Source of the DNA: a virus
Reading direction: 5' to 3' (one strand)
IMG/VR virus record: IMGVR_UViG_3300030202_000348
Location: 1 to 24,115 of that record
DNA length: 24,115 bases
Part shown: one piece after another, positions 1 through 4,481 of the stretch
Layout of the letters: each line of letters starts with the position of its first letter
Numbering within the stretch: position 1 is the stretch's first letter
Program-made: the position numbers and the translations under genes
Notes under the pieces: generated by a model
Database searches by the model: none
What the model saw: the letters and a program-made list of their open reading frames with translations, nothing else
What the model was told of the DNA's origin: nothing

Positions 1-189
1 TGTACCGCGAGTAAAATCTTCGCCTATTTGATCAAATTGTGTGATTACATGACCGTAGATATCTGCAACTTCCGAAGATATAACCGCAACTTCATCTGAG
101 ATATTATCCCAATGATATTTGCTGGTTGTAAGACGCTTAACAAATTTTGTCATAGCGACTAAACGATCATTTTCGTACTTACTATTCAT
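1..189 (-). CDS. Partial hypothetical protein, probably leaderless (C-terminal end off window)
   Basis: Reading leftward, an open frame starts at ATG 189 and runs without a stop through the left edge, giving 63 codons (begins MNSKYENDRLVAMTKFVKRL). I do not recognise a family. The visible part is soluble-looking and probably helical. No Shine-Dalgarno sequence precedes the ATG. Instead a -10 box TATATT (196-201) ends six bases before the ATG, with TTGAAT (218-223) 16 bp upstream of it, so the transcript is predicted to start on or next to the A of the start codon. The terminator at 236-253 separates it from the next leftward unit. The coding call rests on the open frame and the well-placed promoter. 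Confidence 0.6.
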   Translation of the reverse strand, partial: MNSKYENDRLVAMTKFVKRLTTSKYHWDNISDEVAVISSEVADIYGHVITQFDQIGEDFTRGT

Positions 190-195
190 AGTATG

Positions 196-223
196 AATAT
201 AGGAAATCTTAGGATAAATTCAA
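196..223 (-). promoter_or_regulatory. Sigma70-like promoter for the leaderless gene at the left edge
   Basis: On the minus strand: -35 TTGAAT (218-223), 16-bp spacer containing TATCCTAA, -10 TATATT (196-201). The expected start point falls at about 189-190, the first base of the start codon. The spacer shares TTATCCTAA with the promoter at 1528-1555. Confidence 0.6.
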
Positions 224-228
224 GACAT

Positions 229-260
229 AAAAAAAGGCGGTGATGATACCGCCCTTTTTT
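229..260 (-). terminator. Rho-independent terminator, possibly bidirectional
   Basis: Stem GGCGG (236-240) / CCGCC (249-253) with an 8-base loop, flanked by a run of seven A on one side and six T on the other. On the minus strand it follows the 302-residue gene (277-1185) and ends in a T run, so it closes that transcription unit. Confidence 0.8.
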
Positions 261-276
261 GACTGTGAGAATAATG

Positions 277-1185
277 TTAGCTTAAGTGTTGCTGGTTTTC
301 ATTGACGGTGAGAACAACATCAGAGTTTTTAGATTTTCTGCTGGACGCCATGTCTTTTAGCTTCTGCAATCTATCCTGTGATATCACCGCGAGATTAGTT
401 GATAAGTTATCTTCGCCGACTAAAATACTATCTTCGACGTCAGTCCAATACATTTGAACTTCATCTAAATATTTAGCCTGATCAATAACTGTTGCCATAG
501 TGTCCTGACTATCTTTACACCATGTGTAATACTTCTTATGGGCTTGTATGACATCTTCTTTTGAAGATTGATAGTTCATAAGAATTTGCCATTGCCAATC
601 CTGAACTCCATAAGCGCGAGTATGACAACCGCCTGTATTTACAACTTCTAATCCAAATGGATTTACTTTATCATTACCACCGTAGCCAAAATTAAACTGA
701 TCAAAATTATCTTTTAACCAGCCTTCATTTTTACTGCGGTCAGTATTTATAGTGGGATTATTGACACCACCTTGACGACTATATTCAGTTTCGACAAAAG
801 GATTTAATTTATTCGCCATGAGTTTATCATGATTTAAAGCACATGATAAATCTGACGGTAAATTAAAATCAATCCTCACTTCATCACCAGCGTCAGACTG
901 AATATTTTTCATGGTGAAGCAATTATCATTCATAGTAAAATCTCTGCTATGATAATCACCTCGCCCATTATATTTTCTCATTACATCACGATCAGCTTTC
1001 GGATATCTTTTTTCAACCTCAGCTTCTATGATTTGATGAGCGTCATCTTGCGCTCGATACATACGAGTTATGGCGGTGAGTAAATCATCTTTTAGCTCAC
1101 TAGGAGTTTGGTTTACTACTCGCCAATGCTCTTTTTTGAGCGTCGCTCTTTTAGAGTTATTTAATCGTAGTCTATTATCTGTCAT
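277..1185 (-). CDS. Hypothetical protein, 302 aa
   Basis: Not recognised. The protein is hydrophilic with no signal peptide or membrane segment. The N-terminal ~70 residues are charged and probably helical. The middle (about residues 75-200) is rich in Asn, Asp, Gly and aromatics (for example DFTMNDNCFTMKN and FNFGYGGNDKVNPFGLEV), which looks like a compact beta-containing domain. The C-terminus is polar and probably flexible. The start is set by an AAGGAGT Shine-Dalgarno 5 bases before ATG 1185. The stop of the upstream gene (1196) lies only 10 bases away, so the two genes are cotranscribed from the promoter at 1528-1555 and end at the hairpin at 236-253. There is no evidence for function. 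Confidence 0.8.
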   Translation of the reverse strand: MTDNRLRLNNSKRATLKKEHWRVVNQTPSELKDDLLTAITRMYRAQDDAHQIIEAEVEKRYPKADRDVMRKYNGRGDYHSRDFTMNDNCFTMKNIQSDAGDEVRIDFNLPSDLSCALNHDKLMANKLNPFVETEYSRQGGVNNPTINTDRSKNEGWLKDNFDQFNFGYGGNDKVNPFGLEVVNTGGCHTRAYGVQDWQWQILMNYQSSKEDVIQAHKKYYTWCKDSQDTMATVIDQAKYLDEVQMYWTDVEDSILVGEDNLSTNLAVISQDRLQKLKDMASSRKSKNSDVVLTVNENQQHLS

Positions 1186-1195
1186 AGTTTACTCC

Positions 1196-1498
1196 TTACA
1201 GATTATGTAAATTTGGAAGTGAGTTTATATGTTCGTTTCTCTCTTCCATGAAAGTATAAAGGCAATCTAATTTACAAAACATTCCGATTGCCCTCTCATT
1301 GGGTGGTACGTTCCACTCAACTTTTTTTTCGCTCTCGTTGTATCTAGGATTATATTCGCTGGGAATAGATTTGATCACATTGTCTTTTGCAATCTTACCT
1401 GATCTCTTAAAAACATAATTACCGTCACGCCAAGACCGTTTTCCGCCATAGCCATATTGACCGACAGAACTTCCACAAGTCTTACAACATCTAGTCAT
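1196..1498 (-). CDS. Small cysteine-rich putative zinc-binding protein, 100 aa
   Basis: The start chosen is ATG 1498, because AAGAAAGGAAAT lies just upstream and the promoter -10 (1528-1533) sits inside any longer reading of the frame. The protein opens MTRCCKTCGSSVGQYGYGG and carries a C-terminal CKLDC, so two cysteine pairs (CxxC near residue 5 and CxxxC near residue 77) could form a zinc ribbon or treble clef. Between them is a basic stretch. Function is unknown: a DNA-, RNA- or protein-binding adaptor is plausible but is inference. First gene of a two-gene leftward operon with the 302-residue protein. Confidence 0.75.
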   Translation of the reverse strand: MTRCCKTCGSSVGQYGYGGKRSWRDGNYVFKRSGKIAKDNVIKSIPSEYNPRYNESEKKVEWNVPPNERAIGMFCKLDCLYTFMEERNEHINSLPNLHNL

Positions 1499-1527
1499 TT
1501 TGATATTTCCTTTCTTATTAATATAAA

Positions 1528-1555
1528 AATATAAATTGTTAGGATAAGAAGTCAA
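1528..1555 (-). promoter_or_regulatory. Sigma70-like promoter, TTGACT-16 bp-TATATT
   Basis: Minus strand: -35 TTGACT (1550-1555), 16-bp spacer with TTATCCTAA, -10 TATATT (1528-1533). The expected start point near 1521 leaves a leader of about 23 bases carrying the AAGAAAGG ribosome site of the gene starting at 1498. Confidence 0.75.
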
Positions 1556-1566
1556 GAATTAAAAAA

Positions 1567-1592
1567 GGGGTGAGAACAAATAAACTCACCCC
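1567..1592 (-). terminator. Rho-independent terminator
   Basis: Perfect 8-bp stem GGGGTGAG (1567-1574) / CTCACCCC (1585-1592), 10-base loop, followed on the minus strand by TTTTTTAATT. It closes the single-gene unit 1654-2064 and lies just before the promoter at 1528-1555. Confidence 0.85.
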
Positions 1593-1597
1593 TCTTC

Positions 1598-1641
1598 TCG
1601 CGGTCATAAGATTTGCGAAGATCAAGAAAGGTTGACCGCGA
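1598..1641. repeat. Perfect 9-bp inverted repeat in the 3' untranslated region
   Basis: TCGCGGTCA (1598-1606) pairs with TGACCGCGA (1633-1641) across a 26-base loop. It lies between the stop codon at 1654 and the terminator at 1567-1592, so the leftward mRNA would carry two consecutive stem-loops at its 3' end. It lacks a T run and is not itself a terminator. It could be a protective hairpin, a processing site or a DNA-binding site. Confidence 0.6.
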
Positions 1642-1653
1642 AACTTTTAAATA

Positions 1654-2064
1654 TTACTCGTAGTCCTCCATAGGTCTTTTAGCTACTTCCATTGTAGCGG
1701 TATCAGTACGAATAATATAATGACCATTATCACTATTATCACCGTCATTTTTATCCTTTCCGAAGTAATAAGATGAAGATAATAAATTTTCATCTGTTTT
1801 CATTCTTCCTATTTCGCCACCACGAATATACTGACGATCAATTTTATTTCTTCCAATAAAGTCTAAAAATTGTGTCATCATCACTCTAGCCTCATGTCTT
1901 GTAATAGGATCACTCCAATTACTTTCTGCTTTATTTCGATCTTTAAAATCCTTAAACCAATTCAAAGCAAAGTTTGGAAATTCAGTGCCACCCCAATGAT
2001 TAAATAAAGCAATACTTTCGCCACCGTCACTATCTTTAAATGATATACTTACTCTATCACCCAT
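1654..2064 (-). CDS. Conserved-type small phage protein (MGDRVSISF start), 136 aa
   Basis: Begins MGDRVSISFKDSDGG and continues ESIALFNHWGGTEFP. From memory, the pattern G-D-R-V-x-I-x-F, then S-[IV]-A-L-F-x-H-W-G-G, recurs in small hypothetical proteins of phages and prokaryotes with no assigned activity. The N-terminal ~35 residues look like a beta-rich fold; a helical segment (about 35-80) and a polar tail follow. No signal peptide. The start is supported by AAGAAAGGAATA upstream of ATG 2064. It is a single-gene unit with its own promoter (2130-2157), a 5'-terminal hairpin (2085-2122) and a terminator (1567-1592), which suggests independent, probably early, expression. Confidence 0.8.
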   Translation of the reverse strand: MGDRVSISFKDSDGGESIALFNHWGGTEFPNFALNWFKDFKDRNKAESNWSDPITRHEARVMMTQFLDFIGRNKIDRQYIRGGEIGRMKTDENLLSSSYYFGKDKNDGDNSDNGHYIIRTDTATMEVAKRPMEDYE

Positions 2065-2084
2065 ATTTTATTCCTTTCTTTTTG

Positions 2085-2122
2085 GCGAGGGATACAGGAA
2101 AATCCCAGTTTATCCCCCTCGC
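2085..2122 (-). promoter_or_regulatory. 5'-terminal mRNA hairpin in the leader of the 136-aa gene
   Basis: GCGAGGG (2085-2091) and CCCTCGC (2116-2122) form a perfect 7-bp stem. Read on the minus strand, the stem starts 1-2 bases after the predicted transcription start (about 2123) and ends just before the AAGAAAGG ribosome site, which stays free. A second pairing, GGGAT with ATCCC inside the same leader, would compete with it. It may stabilise the mRNA or act as a switch. Confidence 0.5.
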
Positions 2123-2129
2123 TAATTTT

Positions 2130-2157
2130 AATATAATCATCTCCTAAAAAATTGCAA
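2130..2157 (-). promoter_or_regulatory. Leftward promoter, TTGCAA-16 bp-TATATT
   Basis: Minus strand: -35 TTGCAA (2152-2157, within ACTTGCAA), 16-bp spacer, -10 TATATT (2130-2135). The ACTTGCAA element recurs at the replication-operon promoter (14131-14159). Confidence 0.55.
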
Positions 2158-2175
2158 GTAGTTAATAAAAATAAT

Positions 2176-2203
2176 TTGACAATAATATAAAGTCCTATAA
2201 ATT
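2176..2203 (+). promoter_or_regulatory. Rightward promoter for the tiny-gene operon
   Basis: -35 TTGACA (2176-2181), 16-bp spacer containing AGTCCTA, -10 TAAATT (2198-2203), overlapped by TATAAA (2196-2201). The first half closely resembles the leftward promoter at 6482-6509 (TTGAC-AT-ATATAAA-TCC-ATA in both). It is divergent from the promoter at 2130-2157. Confidence 0.55.
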
Positions 2204-2230
2204 TGAGACAGTTATATAAGGAGAAAAATT

Positions 2231-2410
2231 ATGAGTAAATTTAAAGATTGGGTTATGGACGAGGAAGAGAGAGATCAAGAGATAGAAACCAAAGAAGAAT
2301 TTATAAGAGAAGTTAGAGCAATATTAAACGCCAATGAAAAACTTTATGATGTTGGTTTAGCTCAAATTGTCGATATGGTGCATGAATTAGCAGAATCATA
2401 TAGATATTAA
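2231..2410 (+). CDS. Small acidic hypothetical protein, 59 aa
   Basis: ATG 2231 follows an AAGGAG ribosome site at 2218-2223. The product starts MSKFKDWVMDEEERDQEIET and ends HELAESYRY. It is strongly acidic in the first 25 residues and probably all-helical (REVRAILNANEKLYDVGLAQIVDMV). No family is recognised. It is the first gene of a rightward chain of five tiny genes (2231-3054) driven by the promoter at 2176-2203. Phage early regions typically hold such small host-modifying or accessory proteins, but no role can be assigned. Confidence 0.7.
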   Translation: MSKFKDWVMDEEERDQEIETKEEFIREVRAILNANEKLYDVGLAQIVDMVHELAESYRY

Positions 2411-2424
2411 GAAAGGAATAAGAA

Positions 2425-2598
2425 ATGAAAATAGACGCAAAAACAGAAGCAAGTGATGAGCATACACAAAAAGTATTGCAATTAACTATTTCAGATATTA
2501 TGGACTTAAATAATGAGGGTTCAATTCCAAGCGATTTAGTGGATGATTTATATTATTATCTACTAGATAATAAGGCAATAAGAAAGGAACTGAAATGA
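2425..2598 (+). CDS. Small acidic hypothetical protein, 57 aa
   Basis: ATG 2425 is preceded by AAGAAAGGAATAAGA, a strong extended Shine-Dalgarno. The product starts MKIDAKTEASDEHTQKVLQL and ends AIRKELK. It is acidic and helical, with the hydrophobic patch VDDLYYYLLDN near the C-terminus. No family is recognised. Its last codons overlap the next start as ATGA (2595-2598), and the ribosome site of that next gene (AGAAAGGAA) lies inside this gene, a typical translational-coupling arrangement. Confidence 0.7.
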   Translation: MKIDAKTEASDEHTQKVLQLTISDIMDLNNEGSIPSDLVDDLYYYLLDNKAIRKELK

Positions 2599-2774
2599 AC
2601 AGTAGGATAGAGGACATCATACAAGACATACGAGATTTAAGAGATGATAAATCTCATTCATGCCCGAACAACAAAGACGATCAATTAGAATGCACTTGTA
2701 TTAAGTATGATCGTGTCATTGATAAGTTAGAGGATTTGTATAGAATGATGATAGCTCAAGGCTTCATCAACTAA
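2595..2774 (+). CDS. Small hypothetical protein with CxC motif, 59 aa
   Basis: ATG 2595 overlaps the previous stop (ATGA) and has AGAAAGGAA at a suitable distance. The product starts MNSRIEDIIQDIRDLRDDKS, a charged amphipathic helix, then SHSCPNNKDDQLECTCIKYD, then a second helix ending MMIAQGFIN. Three cysteines (residues 23, 33 and 35) plus His21 could bind a metal between two helices. No family is recognised. Its stop overlaps the next start as TAATG. Confidence 0.7.
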   Translation: MNSRIEDIIQDIRDLRDDKSHSCPNNKDDQLECTCIKYDRVIDKLEDLYRMMIAQGFIN

Positions 2775-2983
2775 TGAAAAGCAAATATTCTTACGATCAA
2801 GTTTTACCAGATTACATCATTAACAAAACTAACGGTGAGAAGTTAGTCAAGCGAAAATGTTTTCATTGCAACAAAGAATCAATGATGACTAAGTTTCAGC
2901 GGTGGTGTTCTGCTCATTGTAAGCACATGGCTACACAAGATTATGATAGCTACACACAAGACGATTATAAGGTTAGTAAATAA
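2774..2983 (+). CDS. Small putative zinc-finger protein, 69 aa
   Basis: ATG 2774 shares its A with the previous stop codon (TAATG); no strong ribosome site of its own, so coupled translation is likely. It carries CFHCN (CxxC, residues 29-32) and CSAHC (CxxxC, residues 45-49), spaced like a treble-clef or MYM/FCS-type zinc finger, in a basic context (KLVKRKC, KFQRWCSAHCKH). The C-terminus is polar. The zinc-binding call is by motif only and the target is unknown. Its stop overlaps the next ATG as TAATG. Confidence 0.7.
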   Translation: MKSKYSYDQVLPDYIINKTNGEKLVKRKCFHCNKESMMTKFQRWCSAHCKHMATQDYDSYTQDDYKVSK

Positions 2984-3054
2984 TGTTTATTTTAATTTTT
3001 TGGGAAATTATATTAATTATATTGGCTATTGCGGTTCTTCTACTTCTTCGATAA
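2983..3054 (+). CDS. Possible 23-aa single-span membrane microprotein
   Basis: ATG 2983 shares its A with the TAA of the zinc-finger gene. The frame is 23 residues, almost entirely hydrophobic (IILIILAIAVLLLL) and ends in Arg, so it would be one membrane span. Its last 29 bases overlap, antisense, the end of the small-terminase gene (3026-3526). Support is the TAATG coupling, which continues the pattern of the preceding genes, and the clean membrane-segment composition. AT-rich DNA can produce such frames by chance, so confidence is limited. Regulatory or holin-like roles are possible but unsupported. Confidence 0.4.
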   Translation: MFILIFWEIILIILAIAVLLLLR

Positions 3055-3526
3055 CTTTAACTTCCATACCAATAGACTCTCCATTAACAACATTGTGATC
3101 TCTAATCTCTTTTAGCTTGGCTTCCAACTCAGGTCTAGTCATGTTATCGAGAGAGGCGGTCACTACTTCTTTACGGTCAATATAAAAACCAGCTAACTGA
3201 CCACGACGATACTCTGCCTGAACGGCTGGGCCTAACTGACCATTAGCAACAGCTTGTTCTCTTAGTCTTGACAGCTCACGCTGGTGAGTGACAAAAGTAA
3301 TCTTACTCGCTTCTGCATACTCTCGCTGTAACTCTTCAATGGCTTTGACAACAGTAGGAAAGTATTTAGGGTTTCTTAAATTACAAGCTTGAGATACTGC
3401 TGAACGCTCAGAATATCCAGCTTGTCTTGCACATTCTGTGGCGGTCAAACGACCATTCTCTTTTACAAATATCTCAACAAATCTCTTTTGTTTAGGTGAT
3501 AGCTCACCATTTTTTATTCTAGGCAT
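3026..3526 (-). CDS. Phage terminase small subunit-like protein, 166 aa
   Basis: Residues 8-65 match the terminase small subunit (Terminase_2 type) pattern: LSPKQKRFVEIFVKENGR, then ATECARQAGYSE, then NLRNPKYFPTVVKAIEEL. In that family the N-terminal helix-turn-helix binds the packaging site and the protein oligomerises and hands DNA to the large subunit. Residues ~65-110 (QREYAEASKITF, ELSRLREQA) form the helical oligomerisation region; the C-terminus is acidic (EVKVIEEVEEPQ). No good ribosome site precedes ATG 3526, but no better in-frame start is seen. It is a single leftward gene: no large terminase lies next to it in this window. The non-coding region just upstream carries the GTTAC repeats (3628-3720). 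Confident in the family, less in the exact function. Confidence 0.7.
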   Translation of the reverse strand: MPRIKNGELSPKQKRFVEIFVKENGRLTATECARQAGYSERSAVSQACNLRNPKYFPTVVKAIEELQREYAEASKITFVTHQRELSRLREQAVANGQLGPAVQAEYRRGQLAGFYIDRKEVVTASLDNMTRPELEAKLKEIRDHNVVNGESIGMEVKVIEEVEEPQ

Positions 3527-3596
3527 TTTTTTACTTTAATACACTTTTTCAATTCTGTATAGATTTTTTTAATTCAATATTATAATTAATAATACT

Positions 3597-3623
3597 ACTT
3601 TCAGTTCAAAAAAGACATATAGG
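3597..3623 (+). repeat. Flanking direct repeat, copy 1
   Basis: ACTTTCAGTTCAAAA at 3597-3611 and TATAGG at 3618-3623. It is matched by ACTTTCAGTTTAAAA and TATAGG at 3749-3773, with a 2-base length difference. Confidence 0.6.
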
Positions 3624-3627
3624 GTGA

Positions 3628-3652
3628 GTTACCTGTGGTTACCTGTGGTTAC
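3628..3652 (+). repeat. Tandem 10-bp iteron-like repeats
   Basis: GTTACCTGTG occurs twice head to tail (3628-3637, 3638-3647), followed directly by a third partial copy GTTAC (3648-3652). The 10-bp period would place the copies on the same DNA face. Confidence 0.8.
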
Positions 3653-3702
3653 GTCATAGAAGTAACCATACTATTGTTGATTTACAATGGTTTTTCACTA
3701 AA

Positions 3703-3720
3703 GTTACGTGGTTACCTCTG
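3703..3720 (+). repeat. Second cluster of GTTAC repeats
   Basis: GTTACGTG (3703-3710) is followed directly by GTTACCTCTG (3711-3720). An inverted copy, GTAACC, lies between the clusters at 3662-3667. Confidence 0.7.
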
Positions 3721-3748
3721 TTTTGTCGAATTTGCAAAAACATAAATC

Positions 3749-3773
3749 ACTTTCAGTTTAAAATATCTATAGG
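3749..3773 (+). repeat. Flanking direct repeat, copy 2
   Basis: ACTTTCAGTTTAAAA from 3749, and TATAGG at 3768-3773. Same element and orientation as 3597-3623; together they bracket the GTTAC repeats. Confidence 0.6.
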
Positions 3774-3783
3774 AAAATAAAAA

Positions 3784-3799
3784 GGGGGCCGAAGCCCCC
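3784..3799 (-). terminator. Rho-independent terminator with TTCG tetraloop
   Basis: GGGGGC (3784-3789) / GCCCCC (3794-3799). On the minus strand the loop reads TTCG and the stem is followed by TTTTTATTTT. It closes the 54-residue gene 3808-3972 and separates it from the terminase gene. Confidence 0.9.
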
Positions 3800-3807
3800 T
3801 GATTTAA

Positions 3808-3972
3808 TTACTCGTATGTTTCTGGTTGACTTCCAAGACACTCAGTTAGCTCATAATATAGATCCATTTCTTCTTTTGTAAGATCTTCTTTTTCAGCCGT
3901 CCTAGAGAGACAATCATATAAAAGTTGAACTTCTTTAACAGTAAGTTCTGGTTCTTTAATAAATTTTGCCAT
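3808..3972 (-). CDS. Small acidic helical protein, 54 aa
   Basis: ATG 3972 is preceded on the minus strand by AGAAAGGAAAAAC and by a near-consensus promoter (TTGACT-17-TATAGT, 4003-4031). The frame ends TAA 3808, just before a strong terminator. The product starts MAKFIKEPELTVKEVQLLYD and ends SQPETYE. It is acidic, probably two helices with two cysteines (CLSRTAEKEDL and TECLGS). No family is recognised. A private promoter, ribosome site and terminator make a real, strongly expressed gene very likely despite its size. It is divergent from the lysis region. Confidence 0.75.
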   Translation of the reverse strand: MAKFIKEPELTVKEVQLLYDCLSRTAEKEDLTKEEMDLYYELTECLGSQPETYE

Positions 3973-4002
3973 TTTTTGTTTTTCCTTTCTATTTAATATC
4001 TT

Positions 4003-4031
4003 ACTATATCCTATTAAATCCCATAAGTCAA
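4003..4031 (-). promoter_or_regulatory. Near-consensus leftward promoter, TTGACT-17 bp-TATAGT
   Basis: Minus strand: -35 TTGACT (4026-4031), 17-bp spacer, -10 TATAGT (4003-4008). The -35 box lies within an inverted repeat, CCCAT (4020-4024) / ATGGG (4031-4035), a possible operator. Confidence 0.75.
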
Positions 4032-4045
4032 TGGGACAAAGTGTC
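4020..4045. promoter_or_regulatory. Possible operator between divergent promoters
   Basis: Two adjoining short dyads: CCCAT (4020-4024) / ATGGG (4031-4035) and GACA (4035-4038) / TGTC (4042-4045). They cover the leftward -35 box and sit between the two divergent promoters. Short dyads also arise by chance. Confidence 0.35.
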
Positions 4046-4061
4046 GCATTTTAATCATCAA

Positions 4062-4089
4062 TTGACAATAAGTCCTAAATAGTTATATT
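4062..4089 (+). promoter_or_regulatory. Rightward promoter for leader RNA and lysis genes, TTGACA-16 bp-TATATT
   Basis: -35 TTGACA (4062-4067), 16-bp spacer with AGTCCTAA, -10 TATATT (4084-4089). The expected start point, 4095-4097, coincides with the first base of the AGGGCTAATG stem at 4095. Confidence 0.75.
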
Positions 4090-4094
4090 TAAAT

Positions 4095-4170
4095 AGGGCT
4101 AATGACGATTCCTCCTTTCTATAACACACGACCCCTTCTTCGAGGTCATTTTCATTGAGCATTAGCCCTT
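4095..4170 (+). ncRNA. Candidate structured leader or small RNA with anti-Shine-Dalgarno loop
   Basis: Perfect 10-bp closing stem AGGGCTAATG (4095-4104) / CATTAGCCCT (4160-4169), beginning at the predicted transcription start. The enclosed loop carries CCTCCTTTCT (4111-4120), the sequence I know from the 3' end of 16S rRNA in many alphaproteobacteria and bacilli, and a small hairpin GACC (4131-4134 region) / GGTC (4144-4147). Only three T follow the stem, so a separate RNA would need processing or another stop signal. The same stretch also encodes an 18-codon frame (4102-4158, MTIPPFYNTRPLLRGHFH), so a leader-peptide attenuator is the alternative. Function is inferred. Confidence 0.4.
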
Positions 4171-4190
4171 TAATGTGATAAAAGTATTCT

Positions 4191-4481
4191 ATGAAAAAGA
4201 AGCCACAGAGCGAGACTATCTATCCCATGGTCCTTGTTTCGTGGTACGACGCCAAAGACGGAGATACGGGTTGGCATAGCTTAGAGGACATAAAAAAAGA
4301 AAGACTAGCACTATGTCATTCAATGGGTTGGATGGTATACAAAGACAAAGAAAAAACAATCATTATGGCAGATTACTCAGAATTCGACGATGAAAAAGAC
4401 GGTGGACGTCACATTATCATTCCGTCAGGCTGGGTGAAGTCCATAGCATTTTTAGATATACACAGAATGGAGAGAAACTAA
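4191..4481 (+). CDS. Conserved-type phage hypothetical protein, 96 aa
   Basis: Starts MKKKPQSETIYPMVLVSWYD. The pattern of short beta strands (PMVLVSWYDA, TIIMADYSEFD, RHIIIPSGWVKSIAFL) around a Trp-rich centre (GWHSLEDI, CHSMGWMVYKD) looks like a small alpha/beta fold. The motif V-x-W-x-D-A-x-D, followed by a C-terminal IIIP-x-G-W-V, is one I associate with uncharacterised phage proteins. No catalytic motif. ATG 4191 has no clear ribosome site, which is notable because the leader just upstream is heavily structured. The stop shares an A with the lysozyme start (TAATG), so this gene is translationally coupled to lysis. Confidence 0.75.
   Translation: MKKKPQSETIYPMVLVSWYDAKDGDTGWHSLEDIKKERLALCHSMGWMVYKDKEKTIIMADYSEFDDEKDGGRHIIIPSGWVKSIAFLDIHRMERN

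Larger units (their letters stand above)
3527..3780. other. 254-base non-coding region beside the terminase gene
   Basis: No coding frame is evident. It holds several GTTAC(C/G) repeats (3628-3652 and 3703-3720) with one inverted copy (3662-3667), bracketed by an imperfect direct repeat (3597-3623 and 3749-3773). A TATAAT box oriented toward the terminase gene can be found, but its spacing to the nearest -35-like TTGAAC (minus strand, 3604-3609) is a long 19 bp. Candidate packaging, replication or operator site. Confidence 0.6.

Noticed and set aside
1499-1555. Longer version of the 100-residue cysteine protein starting at 1555
   Set aside because: The added codons contain the promoter -10 box and the AAGAAAGG site that belongs to the start at 1498.
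3628-3720. CRISPR-like array
   Set aside because: Repeats are 10 bp or shorter, in tandem or widely spaced, with no unique spacers of uniform length.
4103-4122. AGAAAGGAGG on the minus strand as the ribosome site of a leftward gene
   Set aside because: No ATG, GTG or TTG follows at a usable distance and the frames close quickly, so the plus-strand reading as an anti-Shine-Dalgarno element fits better.
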